A stretch of 57,817 nt of DNA from assembly GCA_910585755.1 (NCBI GenBank), contig CAJUFH010000015.1:1-57817 (forward strand). The letters run 5' to 3'. The position numbers and the translations under genes are program-made. The notes beneath the pieces were generated by a model that was not told the DNA's origin, searched no databases, and was given only the letters and a program-made list of their open reading frames with translations. Source of the DNA: an uncultured Muribaculaceae bacterium (GTDB taxonomy: Bacteria > Bacteroidota > Bacteroidia > Bacteroidales > Muribaculaceae). Below are positions 51,792 through 57,817 of the stretch, piece after piece; positions within the stretch are counted from its first letter, which is position 1; each line of letters begins with the position of its first letter.

Positions 51792-52904
51792 CTAATCGTT
51801 ACGGGAAAGTATAGAGTTTAAATAATTATGGGCTGCAACCCTGAATGATTCAAGTCGCGTTTCCATTTGATAGAAATCTACAGGTTGACGCATAATGCTT
51901 GATAATTTTGAACAATCAACAATTTCTCTTGAATCCAATCCTAATACGCTTAACAAATCTTTGAGCTTATTCCTGTTGGAGGGGCGGATGAAAGTTGCAA
52001 AGGGACGATGCGCAATAGCCGAAAATATTGTGCCATGAAATGTGTCTGTTATAACCGCGTCGGCGTATTTGAACCATCGAAGGACTTCAATCGGCGAACT
52101 CGGAGATACAAGTTTATCGCACCAGGGGTAATATCCCATTATTGCAACAAGTTCCTTATTCGTTTCTTTCGCATACTTTTTAATGGCATTGATTTCATTA
52201 TTGTCGGTTATCCTATGGCCGTAGGAATATACAATTATGTAATCAGACATTGGTGGCTCATCAAATCCGGATAGTTCGGTCTTATAACCATAGGCTAAAA
52301 CCGGGTCAATATGGATTTTGGGGGTTACGCCATTTATGTTTTCAATAATATTAGCGCTGTTTTTGTCGCGTACGGAATAATATGTAACATTCTTAAGCGC
52401 TGATATAATTTCATCCCTAATTCCGTACTTATTGATGTCTTCAATCGTTGTATGGCCGAATGAGCCAGCGTATGTTGCTATTGTTTTCGCATTCTTGATG
52501 TCGCCAAACAATTGTGTCGAGAATCCCCACCACGATGGTTGACAACAATTAAAAACCTCATCGCTTCCAATAATGGCGACATCAAATAGTTCGTCGTCGT
52601 TAGCCCTCGGTAACAGATATTGATAATTCTCAAAAGCTTTAAAATAGGAAGTTGATTTTCTTTTTTCATCGCGAATGAAGAATGGCCCATCTTTAATAAG
52701 CCTCATTATGATTCGGGGGAGTCTGGCAAGAAAAGATTGATTTGAGTTGTTTTCAATGCTAACCAGAGGTACCCCCGGCCTGATATCTATGAAAGAACAG
52801 GAAACATCGGTAAAAGATTCAAGCAGTTTTTTAAGCCCATAGGCTTGTAAAAATGATCCGTAATTTGGAATCTGCTGCATTGATAAAATGCCAATTCGTG
52901 TCAT
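51792..52904 (-). CDS. Polysaccharide pyruvyl transferase family protein
   Basis: A 370-residue GT-B-like protein of the CsaB/WcaK family, which adds pyruvate ketals to sugars from phosphoenolpyruvate. It has the N-terminal M-Q-Q-I-P-N-Y-G-S-F-L-Q-A-Y-G, a Y-S-V-R-D-K-N-S loop, and the C-terminal A-D-A-V-I-T-D-T-F-H-G-T-I-F-S-A-I-A-H motif, the most conserved part of the family. The start overlaps the upstream F420-dehydrogenase-like gene by four bases (ATGA). The reaction in this branch is often not confirmed. Confidence 0.88.
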   Translation of the reverse strand: MTRIGILSMQQIPNYGSFLQAYGLKKLLESFTDVSCSFIDIRPGVPLVSIENNSNQSFLARLPRIIMRLIKDGPFFIRDEKRKSTSYFKAFENYQYLLPRANDDELFDVAIIGSDEVFNCCQPSWWGFSTQLFGDIKNAKTIATYAGSFGHTTIEDINKYGIRDEIISALKNVTYYSVRDKNSANIIENINGVTPKIHIDPVLAYGYKTELSGFDEPPMSDYIIVYSYGHRITDNNEINAIKKYAKETNKELVAIMGYYPWCDKLVSPSSPIEVLRWFKYADAVITDTFHGTIFSAIAHRPFATFIRPSNRNKLKDLLSVLGLDSREIVDCSKLSSIMRQPVDFYQMETRLESFRVAAHNYLNSILSRND

Positions 52905-54118
52905 TTATATGATTTTATTTTAGAAATAATGCGTTTGGGCAATAATGAAGTATAATATAATCTTTGTATGATGTTCTTGTGAATCCAAGAAAGACTGTGT
53001 GCTGAGTCGAAAGACTTAATGAGAATACGTCTTATCCAAGGTTTCTTCAAAGTATGAGAAAGCTGACCCCTCATTATATCTTCTGTTTGCGTATTTTGAA
53101 TTACGCATGTGGTCTGTAATGATGTCAAACTGCGCTCGCCTAATGCAGTAATTGCTATAATGGCGCTGACACCTTGATTGTCTTCTTCAAATTTGCTACC
53201 CCAGTAATCTCCCAGGCGTATGTCTGCTGCTGAAGAAGTGCCTTTGAACTTGCAATTTTTATAACAACAGTCGTTAAGACAAAAGTTGCCTAAAAACATA
53301 TCATAAAACAAATCACCTTTGCTCCATCGCGAGCTGTAATTATGGATAGGTTCTTGCTTGGTGACATCATATTTTAATTGATATAAATCTCTTCTGCCGT
53401 GACAAATGTCGAAAGAGTTAAAGTCTGCAGATATTGCCCATGAATCATGCCAACCATGTGATTTGTTACGCCATGATACAAATGTAGGACATCCTTTTGA
53501 CGTTGTCAATTCTGAAATGTATTTATCCCACAATTTTAATGAGGGCGTTCCATGGCAGAAAAAATCTATTAGTAGGAAATTGTTTTCTTTGTTTATTAGC
53601 TTTAAATATCTCCGGAATGACGCAATTTGACAAGGTGTCCCAATCACTATCCATTTCTCATTGACATTGATTTTCGTAAAGCCTTTTGTAGTGTAGCTTG
53701 GAAGATATTTACTTCCCACCGATGCCATTAGCTCAGATTCTGTTGTAGCTACGTAATGGATGGCTCTATTGGCCTTTTCGTCATATTTAACTGCGCATAT
53801 CTTATAACCTTTCTCAAGATAAAGACGAGCTAATTCAAAACCTATTCCTCCAGAAGAGCACCATCCCCGAATGTTGTCATCTTTTGACCAGCCATAAAAG
53901 GACGTCGGCTTATGATTGCTCTCACAAAATTTGTTATAGTAAGAACATACCTTTTTGCATATTCCACATTTAATGCAATCTGATACGTTAACAGAAGGAG
54001 AATAGAATCCAGAATTGTTTTCAATCAGTGAAATACATGATTTGGGACATGCTTTAACGCATACACCACAACCATAGCAAAATTCTGATATGTCGGAGAT
54101 ATTATTATTCACAAACAA
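52901..54118 (-). CDS. F420 hydrogenase/dehydrogenase beta-subunit-like protein
   Basis: A 405-residue iron-sulfur flavoprotein-like enzyme. Two ferredoxin motifs stand at the N-terminus: C-Y-G-C-G-V-C-V-K-A-C-P-K-S-C (14-28) and C-I-K-C-G-I-C-K-K-V-C. The C-terminal part has G-T-P-C-Q-I-A-S-F-R and A-D-I-R-L-G-D-Y-W-G, typical of the FrhB C-terminal domain. In Bacteroidota such proteins often sit next to pyruvyl transferase genes in polysaccharide loci; a redox step on a sugar is likely but not shown. There is no sign that coenzyme F420 itself is used. Confidence 0.88.
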   Translation of the reverse strand: MFVNNNISDISEFCYGCGVCVKACPKSCISLIENNSGFYSPSVNVSDCIKCGICKKVCSYYNKFCESNHKPTSFYGWSKDDNIRGWCSSGGIGFELARLYLEKGYKICAVKYDEKANRAIHYVATTESELMASVGSKYLPSYTTKGFTKINVNEKWIVIGTPCQIASFRRYLKLINKENNFLLIDFFCHGTPSLKLWDKYISELTTSKGCPTFVSWRNKSHGWHDSWAISADFNSFDICHGRRDLYQLKYDVTKQEPIHNYSSRWSKGDLFYDMFLGNFCLNDCCYKNCKFKGTSSAADIRLGDYWGSKFEEDNQGVSAIIAITALGERSLTSLQTTCVIQNTQTEDIMRGQLSHTLKKPWIRRILIKSFDSAHSLSWIHKNIIQRLYYTSLLPKRIISKIKSYK

Positions 54119-55637
54119 TTTTGTGTTTTAACTTCTTTATAACGGATATAGCATATGTCCTTTCACTATTACTAAGCACAATGAAATATGACGTTACGGC
54201 AGAAATCAGAATCGAGAATAAACAAGTGAAAATTGTACCTTCAATTCCATGCGTTAGCTGCTTGATTAGAAAAGATAAGGGAAAGCTAATCACAACAGAC
54301 AATGTCGTCGGTAACATAGCTTCCTTAATGTATTTCATTGCCGGGAAACAAATTAGTCTGCTAAGGTAGCCAATTCTCACAAAATGAGTTATTAAATTCA
54401 GAATCACTCTGAATAATATCACATAAACTGGCGAGAAACCTAACCATAAAATGAGAATTGATGCAGGCAGGTTTAACATTATAAGTCCTGACATGATGAG
54501 CATATAGTTCTTGATATTTCCTGCAGCTTGCGCTGATACCCAAAGAGGACCAGAAAGCGCATCTATTAGTGAAAACACCAGCATTAATTGTGTGAATGGT
54601 ACGGCATACTGCGGGACTTGTCCTAACCATATTTTCATTATTTCTCCACAACAAACAATTATAGGCATTCCCAAACATAACATTAAACAGAATGAAAGCC
54701 GGGATGTCGAGAACAGGAAAGAGAAGAATTCATTTCTGTCTCCCCCCGCATATGATTTGGTAATTTGGGGATTAAAGGCCGTTTGGAAATTAGAGACAAA
54801 TGAACTTAATGTGGAGAATATTTGATTACAAATCCCCATCGCTGCATTTACAGCAACCCCGCAAAACACATTGAATATCATGTTCAAACCTTGGTTTGCC
54901 GTGATATTACTAATTCCCCCCAACATGTTCCATCCATTAAATGCGAGCAAATCTTTGAATAAATTTTTATCCCATAGAGGGACATATTTGATGGCTTGAA
55001 TGTTTTTTTTACAATATAACGCAGCCCAGCCCCAACAGCCAACCGTTATGATTAAAATTATTAGCGCATAGATGATTAATCGAGTGTCGGCTGGGACTGA
55101 TATTAACAAATAGACACCCCCTAATTTTACGAATGCCTCAAATATGCTTAAATAAGAATAAAAACCAAATTTCTCAAAAGATATTATTGCGGAATTAAGC
55201 GGAGATTTTATGATGCTCACAATAAATGTCATGATTGATATTTGGTATAGCCAAAAAATCTCCGTACCTCTATTTGGGGGTAAGTTCAATACATTAAAAA
55301 CAATCCAAAGTCCGACAGACTCCGCTATTATAAGTATTCCTGTTCCAAAAATCAGGTGAACATTGACACTCATAGAATAGATTTTGGAAATGTCGTTTTC
55401 CTGATTTTTACCTATATAATATGAAAGATATCTCTGTGTGGATTGGTTAAGGGCTGCGCTTATAAACGAAAATAAGACTACCACTCCTCCTACTACATTG
55501 TAGATGCCATAATTGTCTACTCCTAAGGCTTGTAATAATATTCTGAATGAGAATAAGTTCACCCCCATCAAAATAAACATCCTACAATATAGGAATAGAG
55601 TGTTTTTTGCAATCTTATTATGGTTAATAGAGCTCAC
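54105..55637 (-). CDS. Wzx-type polysaccharide flippase
   Basis: A 510-residue membrane protein of the MATE/MOP family with about fourteen transmembrane segments. Typical features are the start N-T-L-F-L-Y-C-R-M-F-I-L-M-G-V-N-L-F-S-F-R, then Y-G-I-Y-N-V-V-G-G-V-V-V-L-F, and N-Q-S-T-Q-R-Y-L-S-Y. It is the flippase of the proximal module and the first gene after the regulator (26-base gap). The gene is AT-rich. Its end overlaps the F420-like gene by 14 bases. Runs of T8 and C6 also occur, but AT-rich sequence makes these less telling. Confidence 0.9.
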   Translation of the reverse strand: MSSINHNKIAKNTLFLYCRMFILMGVNLFSFRILLQALGVDNYGIYNVVGGVVVLFSFISAALNQSTQRYLSYYIGKNQENDISKIYSMSVNVHLIFGTGILIIAESVGLWIVFNVLNLPPNRGTEIFWLYQISIMTFIVSIIKSPLNSAIISFEKFGFYSYLSIFEAFVKLGGVYLLISVPADTRLIIYALIILIITVGCWGWAALYCKKNIQAIKYVPLWDKNLFKDLLAFNGWNMLGGISNITANQGLNMIFNVFCGVAVNAAMGICNQIFSTLSSFVSNFQTAFNPQITKSYAGGDRNEFFSFLFSTSRLSFCLMLCLGMPIIVCCGEIMKIWLGQVPQYAVPFTQLMLVFSLIDALSGPLWVSAQAAGNIKNYMLIMSGLIMLNLPASILILWLGFSPVYVILFRVILNLITHFVRIGYLSRLICFPAMKYIKEAMLPTTLSVVISFPLSFLIKQLTHGIEGTIFTCLFSILISAVTSYFIVLSNSERTYAISVIKKLKHKIVCE

Positions 55638-55663
55638 TATTAGATTTTTATAACTGCGAGATG

Positions 55664-57082
55664 TTAAATCAATTTTTGGAGGTAGGGGGCGGGGATGGTG
55701 GCGGTGACGCGGAGGCCGAAGTCGGAGGTGAGGGCGACGGTCAGGAGGCGGCGGGTGCCGCGGGAGTGGATGAGGCCGCGGTAGCCGGCGAAGGGGCCGT
55801 CGGTCACTTCGACGGGGGTGCCTTCGGGGAGCTGGGAGGGGTGGGAGGTGTCGACGAGGTCGAGGTCGTCGGCTGTGGCGGCGTCCAGGAGGATGCGGAA
55901 GTTGTCCATCTCGCGGCGCGGGATGCGGGAGAATGGGGCGTTTGCGGCCCGTGACTGGCGGTAAACGGATGCTGCCGGGGCTATTGCTTTCGCCGCATCG
56001 GCAATCAGGGCCGGTTCAGCTTCAAGGAACATGACGCGGCGGATGCGTTCGACGATGGTGGCTTTCAGCCGTTTGCCGTGCCGTACCATCAGCCGTTCTA
56101 CCGGGGTGAATGGCCGAATGTCCGCGAGGCGCGGGTCTGCCGCCAGTAGTCCGCGGACTGTTTCCGAGTCGTTTCCTTGGCGTATTCTGACTGCGTACCA
56201 CGCGGGGTCGTTTCCCAGGATGGTGTCGGCGACTTTGCCCAGGACTTTGTCTCGGTCCGTTTCCGCGGCGCGTCCGTCAACACTGTGTTCCGCGAATCCT
56301 TCCGGCACATTCGGGCATACGGCGGCGATGGCCGATGCGGGAATGCCGCATTCTCTTGCCGCACGAATCCATAATTCGGTCGCCATTGATGCCCCGAATG
56401 ATTCAACATCAAGGCCACAGCTTCGCAGAAGTAACTGATATTCAGGGATTAATCCCCCCCTATGAGTTTCAGCGGCTTCGCCGCTCCCTCCCGAGAGTAT
56501 CGAGCGGATGAGCCGATCGCGTGCCGCGGCGAGGGCGGAATCGTTTATTCTCATGCGCGCTAATGTTCCAAGCGCTGGCAGAACGCCCTCCTTGCAGTTC
56601 GTTCTCCTTGCCGATGGGTTGCCGGAGGGATGGTCCGAGCTGACTATGTCGAAACTGCCGGGGGCGCTTTGGGGCACCCTACCCTCTTTCTCAAGCCTGC
56701 GGTACATCGAGCGGAAGTTCTGCATCCGTTTGGCGATATACGAGGCAGTGTGGCCCCTTCCTGCCAGAAATTCCCGGAACGAGTTGATTAGTGAGCCGTT
56801 AACGGCCTCAGGTCTGATTCCTCTTCCGGCATCAAAAGCCCTGAATGATGAGACGAATTTCTCAGCGTCTTTACGGGTATTCTGGTTGGCAATTGTGGCA
56901 GAAAGCGCCACAAACAGCGATATGAGCGAACTGTTAGCGTCGAAAGTGTCAGAATATACCTTTTGGCCGTTCCGGCATACAGCAATTTTCCCCCGTCCCG
57001 GATTCTTATATTCCGTCCCGGAGGTTACCGCCGCATCCCTCAGCACGTCTGCCTCTGACTGACGCTCAGCGTTTTGTTCCAT
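55664..57082 (-). CDS. Recombinase-like / NusG (UpxY-like) fusion regulator
   Basis: A 472-residue protein that leads the polysaccharide operon. Residues about 55-140 look like the SAM-like core-binding domain of tyrosine recombinases (F-R-E-F-L-A-G-R-G-H-T-A-S-Y-I, M-Q-N-F-R-S-M-Y-R-R-L-E-K-E-G). Residues 165-265 follow a recombinase catalytic domain in outline (A-A-A-R-D-R-L-I-R-S-I-L-S-G-G; ATELWIRAARECGIPASAI), but the Arg-His-x-x-Arg-Tyr residues are gone. Residues 292-405 are a NusG NGN domain (A-W-Y-A-V-R-I) and 418-450 a KOW motif (EGTPVEVTDGPFAGYRG). It probably acts as an operon-specific antiterminator. A G7 run lies at 56454-56460. Confidence 0.8.
   Translation of the reverse strand: MEQNAERQSEADVLRDAAVTSGTEYKNPGRGKIAVCRNGQKVYSDTFDANSSLISLFVALSATIANQNTRKDAEKFVSSFRAFDAGRGIRPEAVNGSLINSFREFLAGRGHTASYIAKRMQNFRSMYRRLEKEGRVPQSAPGSFDIVSSDHPSGNPSARRTNCKEGVLPALGTLARMRINDSALAAARDRLIRSILSGGSGEAAETHRGGLIPEYQLLLRSCGLDVESFGASMATELWIRAARECGIPASAIAAVCPNVPEGFAEHSVDGRAAETDRDKVLGKVADTILGNDPAWYAVRIRQGNDSETVRGLLAADPRLADIRPFTPVERLMVRHGKRLKATIVERIRRVMFLEAEPALIADAAKAIAPAASVYRQSRAANAPFSRIPRREMDNFRILLDAATADDLDLVDTSHPSQLPEGTPVEVTDGPFAGYRGLIHSRGTRRLLTVALTSDFGLRVTATIPAPYLQKLI
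56454..56460 (-). repeat. G7 homopolymer in the antiterminator gene
   Basis: Seven C on the plus strand (seven G in the coding strand), in the codons for H-R-G-G-L-I (207-212), between the recombinase-like and NusG parts. Confidence 0.45.
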
Positions 57083-57145
57083 CGCAAAGTTGGTCCCATA
57101 TGGCGTTTTAAGTTAATTTTAACGCCATAATTCCATCGCAAAGTT
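57077..57145 (-). promoter_or_regulatory. Repeat-flanked hairpin leader of the polysaccharide operon
   Basis: A 15-base direct repeat, TTCCATCGCAAAGTT on the plus strand, occurs at 57077-57091 (over the start codon) and 57131-57145 (over the -7 box). Between them is an inverted repeat TATGGCGTT / AACGCCATA (57099-57107, 57121-57129) that can fold in the short 5' leader. There is no U-run, so it is not a simple terminator. Confidence 0.6.
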
Positions 57146-57170
57146 ACAAATTCCCCGCTCAATACACAAA
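57139..57170 (-). promoter_or_regulatory. Promoter of the polysaccharide operon
   Basis: On the minus strand, TTTG (57167-57170), 20 bases, TAACTTTG (57139-57146). Perfect consensus; transcription should start near 57132, about 50 bases before the ATG. No flanking long inverted repeats are seen, so it does not look invertible. Confidence 0.8.
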
Positions 57171-57304
57171 TATCAATAGCCGGAGCCGCATGTGAGTGGC
57201 ATTTAATTGCGCTGTGGAGATGTCACTGGTTTCTTAAAAAATAAAAAAACGCGTTTCCCGAATTTTACATTTCCCGTTTTCCGGGGTATAAGTAGCGTAG
57301 ACCA

Positions 57305-57817
57305 ATGATTATCCAGGGAAACGACATACTCAGGGCTTTCGCTGTCGACGCTGAGCGCGGCTTCAGGATGCTGACCCGGCAGGCCATGCGCCCGCTCTAC
57401 TGGCATATCCGACGCCTCGTGGTCTCGCATCACGACGCGGAGGACGTGCTCCAGGAGACGCTCCTGCGAGCCTACCGCTCGTTGCCCTCTCTCCGCGACG
57501 GCTCGACCCTCGGCCCATGGCTTTACCGGATTGCGACCAACGAGGCGCTGCGCCATATCGAGCAACGCAACCGTATGGTCCTTGCCTCCGGCGACGATGC
57601 GGGAGAGGAGGCCGCCAGGGTTATGTCGGAGGTATATGTGGATTACTCGGATCTGGAGGCGGTCAAACTCCGCGACGCCGTGCTCTCGCTTCCCCCGAAG
57701 CAGCAGGCGACGTTCAACCTCCGCTACTTCGACGAGCTGGAATACAGCGAAATCGCCGAGATACTCCAATGTTCCGAACCGACGGCGAAAGCGAATTACC
57801 ATTTCGCCAAAGAGAAA
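57305..57817 (+). CDS. ECF-type RNA polymerase sigma factor, cut by right edge
   Basis: The first 171 residues of a sigma-70 family ECF factor. Region 2 reads H-H-D-A-E-D-V-L-Q-E-T-L-L-R-A-Y-R-S-L, with W-L-Y-R-I-A-T-N-E-A-L-R-H. Region 4 reads S-L-P-P-K-Q-Q-A-T-F-N-L-R-Y-F-D-E-L-E-Y-S-E-I-A-E-I-L, a helix-turn-helix for -35 recognition. The frame is still open at the window end, in region 4.2. The ATG at 57305 is the first in frame and fits the usual family length before region 2. It diverges from the polysaccharide operon across a 222-base gap. Its anti-sigma partner, if any, lies outside the window. Confidence 0.9.
   Translation, partial: MIIQGNDILRAFAVDAERGFRMLTRQAMRPLYWHIRRLVVSHHDAEDVLQETLLRAYRSLPSLRDGSTLGPWLYRIATNEALRHIEQRNRMVLASGDDAGEEAARVMSEVYVDYSDLEAVKLRDAVLSLPPKQQATFNLRYFDELEYSEIAEILQCSEPTAKANYHFAKEK

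Larger units (their letters stand above)
38316..57082 (-). other. Surface-polysaccharide biosynthesis locus
   Basis: Fifteen minus-strand genes, from the regulator at 57082 down to a glycosyltransferase ending at 38316. Gaps are short or overlapping and I see no internal promoter. It has the parts of a Wzx/Wzy-type capsule or O-antigen locus, with two flippases and two polymerases. No initiating sugar-phosphate transferase or export (Wza/Wzc) gene is in the window, so those must be elsewhere. Confidence 0.85.

Noticed and set aside
55003..55010. T8 run in the flippase gene as a phase-variation tract
   Set aside because: The gene is AT-rich, so an eight-base T run is not surprising there; G/C runs in the acyltransferases are stronger evidence.
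57118..57138. Five-codon leader peptide M-E-L-W-R before the regulator gene
   Set aside because: It arises because the direct repeat contains GCGATGGAA; the predicted transcript start falls almost on its ATG, so translation is doubtful.
57100..57200. Invertible capsule promoter
   Set aside because: The only inverted repeat (9 bases) lies downstream of the -7 box and spans 13 bases, so it cannot flip the promoter.
57195..57212. Sigma-54-like TGGCAT...TTGC upstream of the ECF sigma gene
   Set aside because: The spacing between GG and GC is one base short of the canonical ten, so sigma-54 use is unlikely.
57203..57802. Minus-strand open frame of 199 codons at the right edge
   Set aside because: It lies opposite the ECF sigma factor gene, whose regions 2 and 4 are clear on the plus strand.

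Overview
The window looks like a chromosomal segment of an anaerobic Bacteroidales bacterium, probably near the Muribaculaceae. The family assignment is an inference from the gene set, not from a marker search. Supporting signs are the Bacteroidota promoter form (TTTG or TTG, 19-20 bases, TAnnTTTG) in front of many genes, many lipoproteins, a CfxA-like class A beta-lactamase, a C-terminal domain like those of type IX secretion cargo, class III (anaerobic) ribonucleotide reductase, a menaquinone operon and a large surface-polysaccharide locus led by a NusG-type antiterminator. Housekeeping genes are moderately GC-rich. Part of the polysaccharide locus is clearly AT-rich.

Positions 1-20,425 hold mainly housekeeping and metabolic genes in short units on both strands: a 5'-truncated GH20 hexosaminidase, an EamA permease, a glycine-zipper OmpA lipoprotein, prs, a GH13 amylase, a patatin-like lipase, a small lipoprotein, a palindromic MITE-like repeat, clpB, the beta-lactamase, a PLP aminotransferase, prfA, pyrF, pgk, a THUMP-like methyltransferase, a CPBP protease, a TrmN6-like methyltransferase and engB. 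Positions 20,426-28,251 hold a Cys-rich 63-residue protein whose start codon lies in a hairpin, the menD-menB-menC-menE operon (menD has an apparent one-base frameshift near its start), a BamA-like outer-membrane protein and a phosphoethanolamine transferase. Positions 28,252-36,610 hold nrdD-nrdG, a lipoprotein, a tightly packed operon (small acidic protein, agmatine deiminase, N-carbamoylputrescine amidase, an ABC-type ATPase with a DUF4435/TOPRIM-like half) and tRNA-His with a textbook promoter and terminator.

From 38,316 to 57,170 a single minus-strand locus for a surface polysaccharide runs from one strong promoter at the right. Its first gene is an unusual fusion: a tyrosine-recombinase-like N-terminal half with degenerate catalytic region, followed by NusG NGN and KOW domains (UpxY-like). 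Two polysaccharide modules follow, each with its own flippase and polymerase. The promoter-proximal, AT-rich module has three acyltransferases, a pyruvyltransferase and an F420-dehydrogenase-like protein. The distal, more GC-rich module has a tandem double glycosyltransferase and a WcaF-type acetyltransferase. Two acyltransferase genes carry 8-base G/C homopolymers and the regulator carries a 7-base one, which suggests phase-variable surface decoration. The right edge cuts through an ECF sigma factor gene.

The strongest candidates for something new are the recombinase-NusG fusion with its repeat-flanked hairpin leader, the homopolymer tracts in the polysaccharide acyltransferases, and the DUF4435 ATPase (PARIS/AriA-AriB-like architecture in one chain) inside a polyamine operon.
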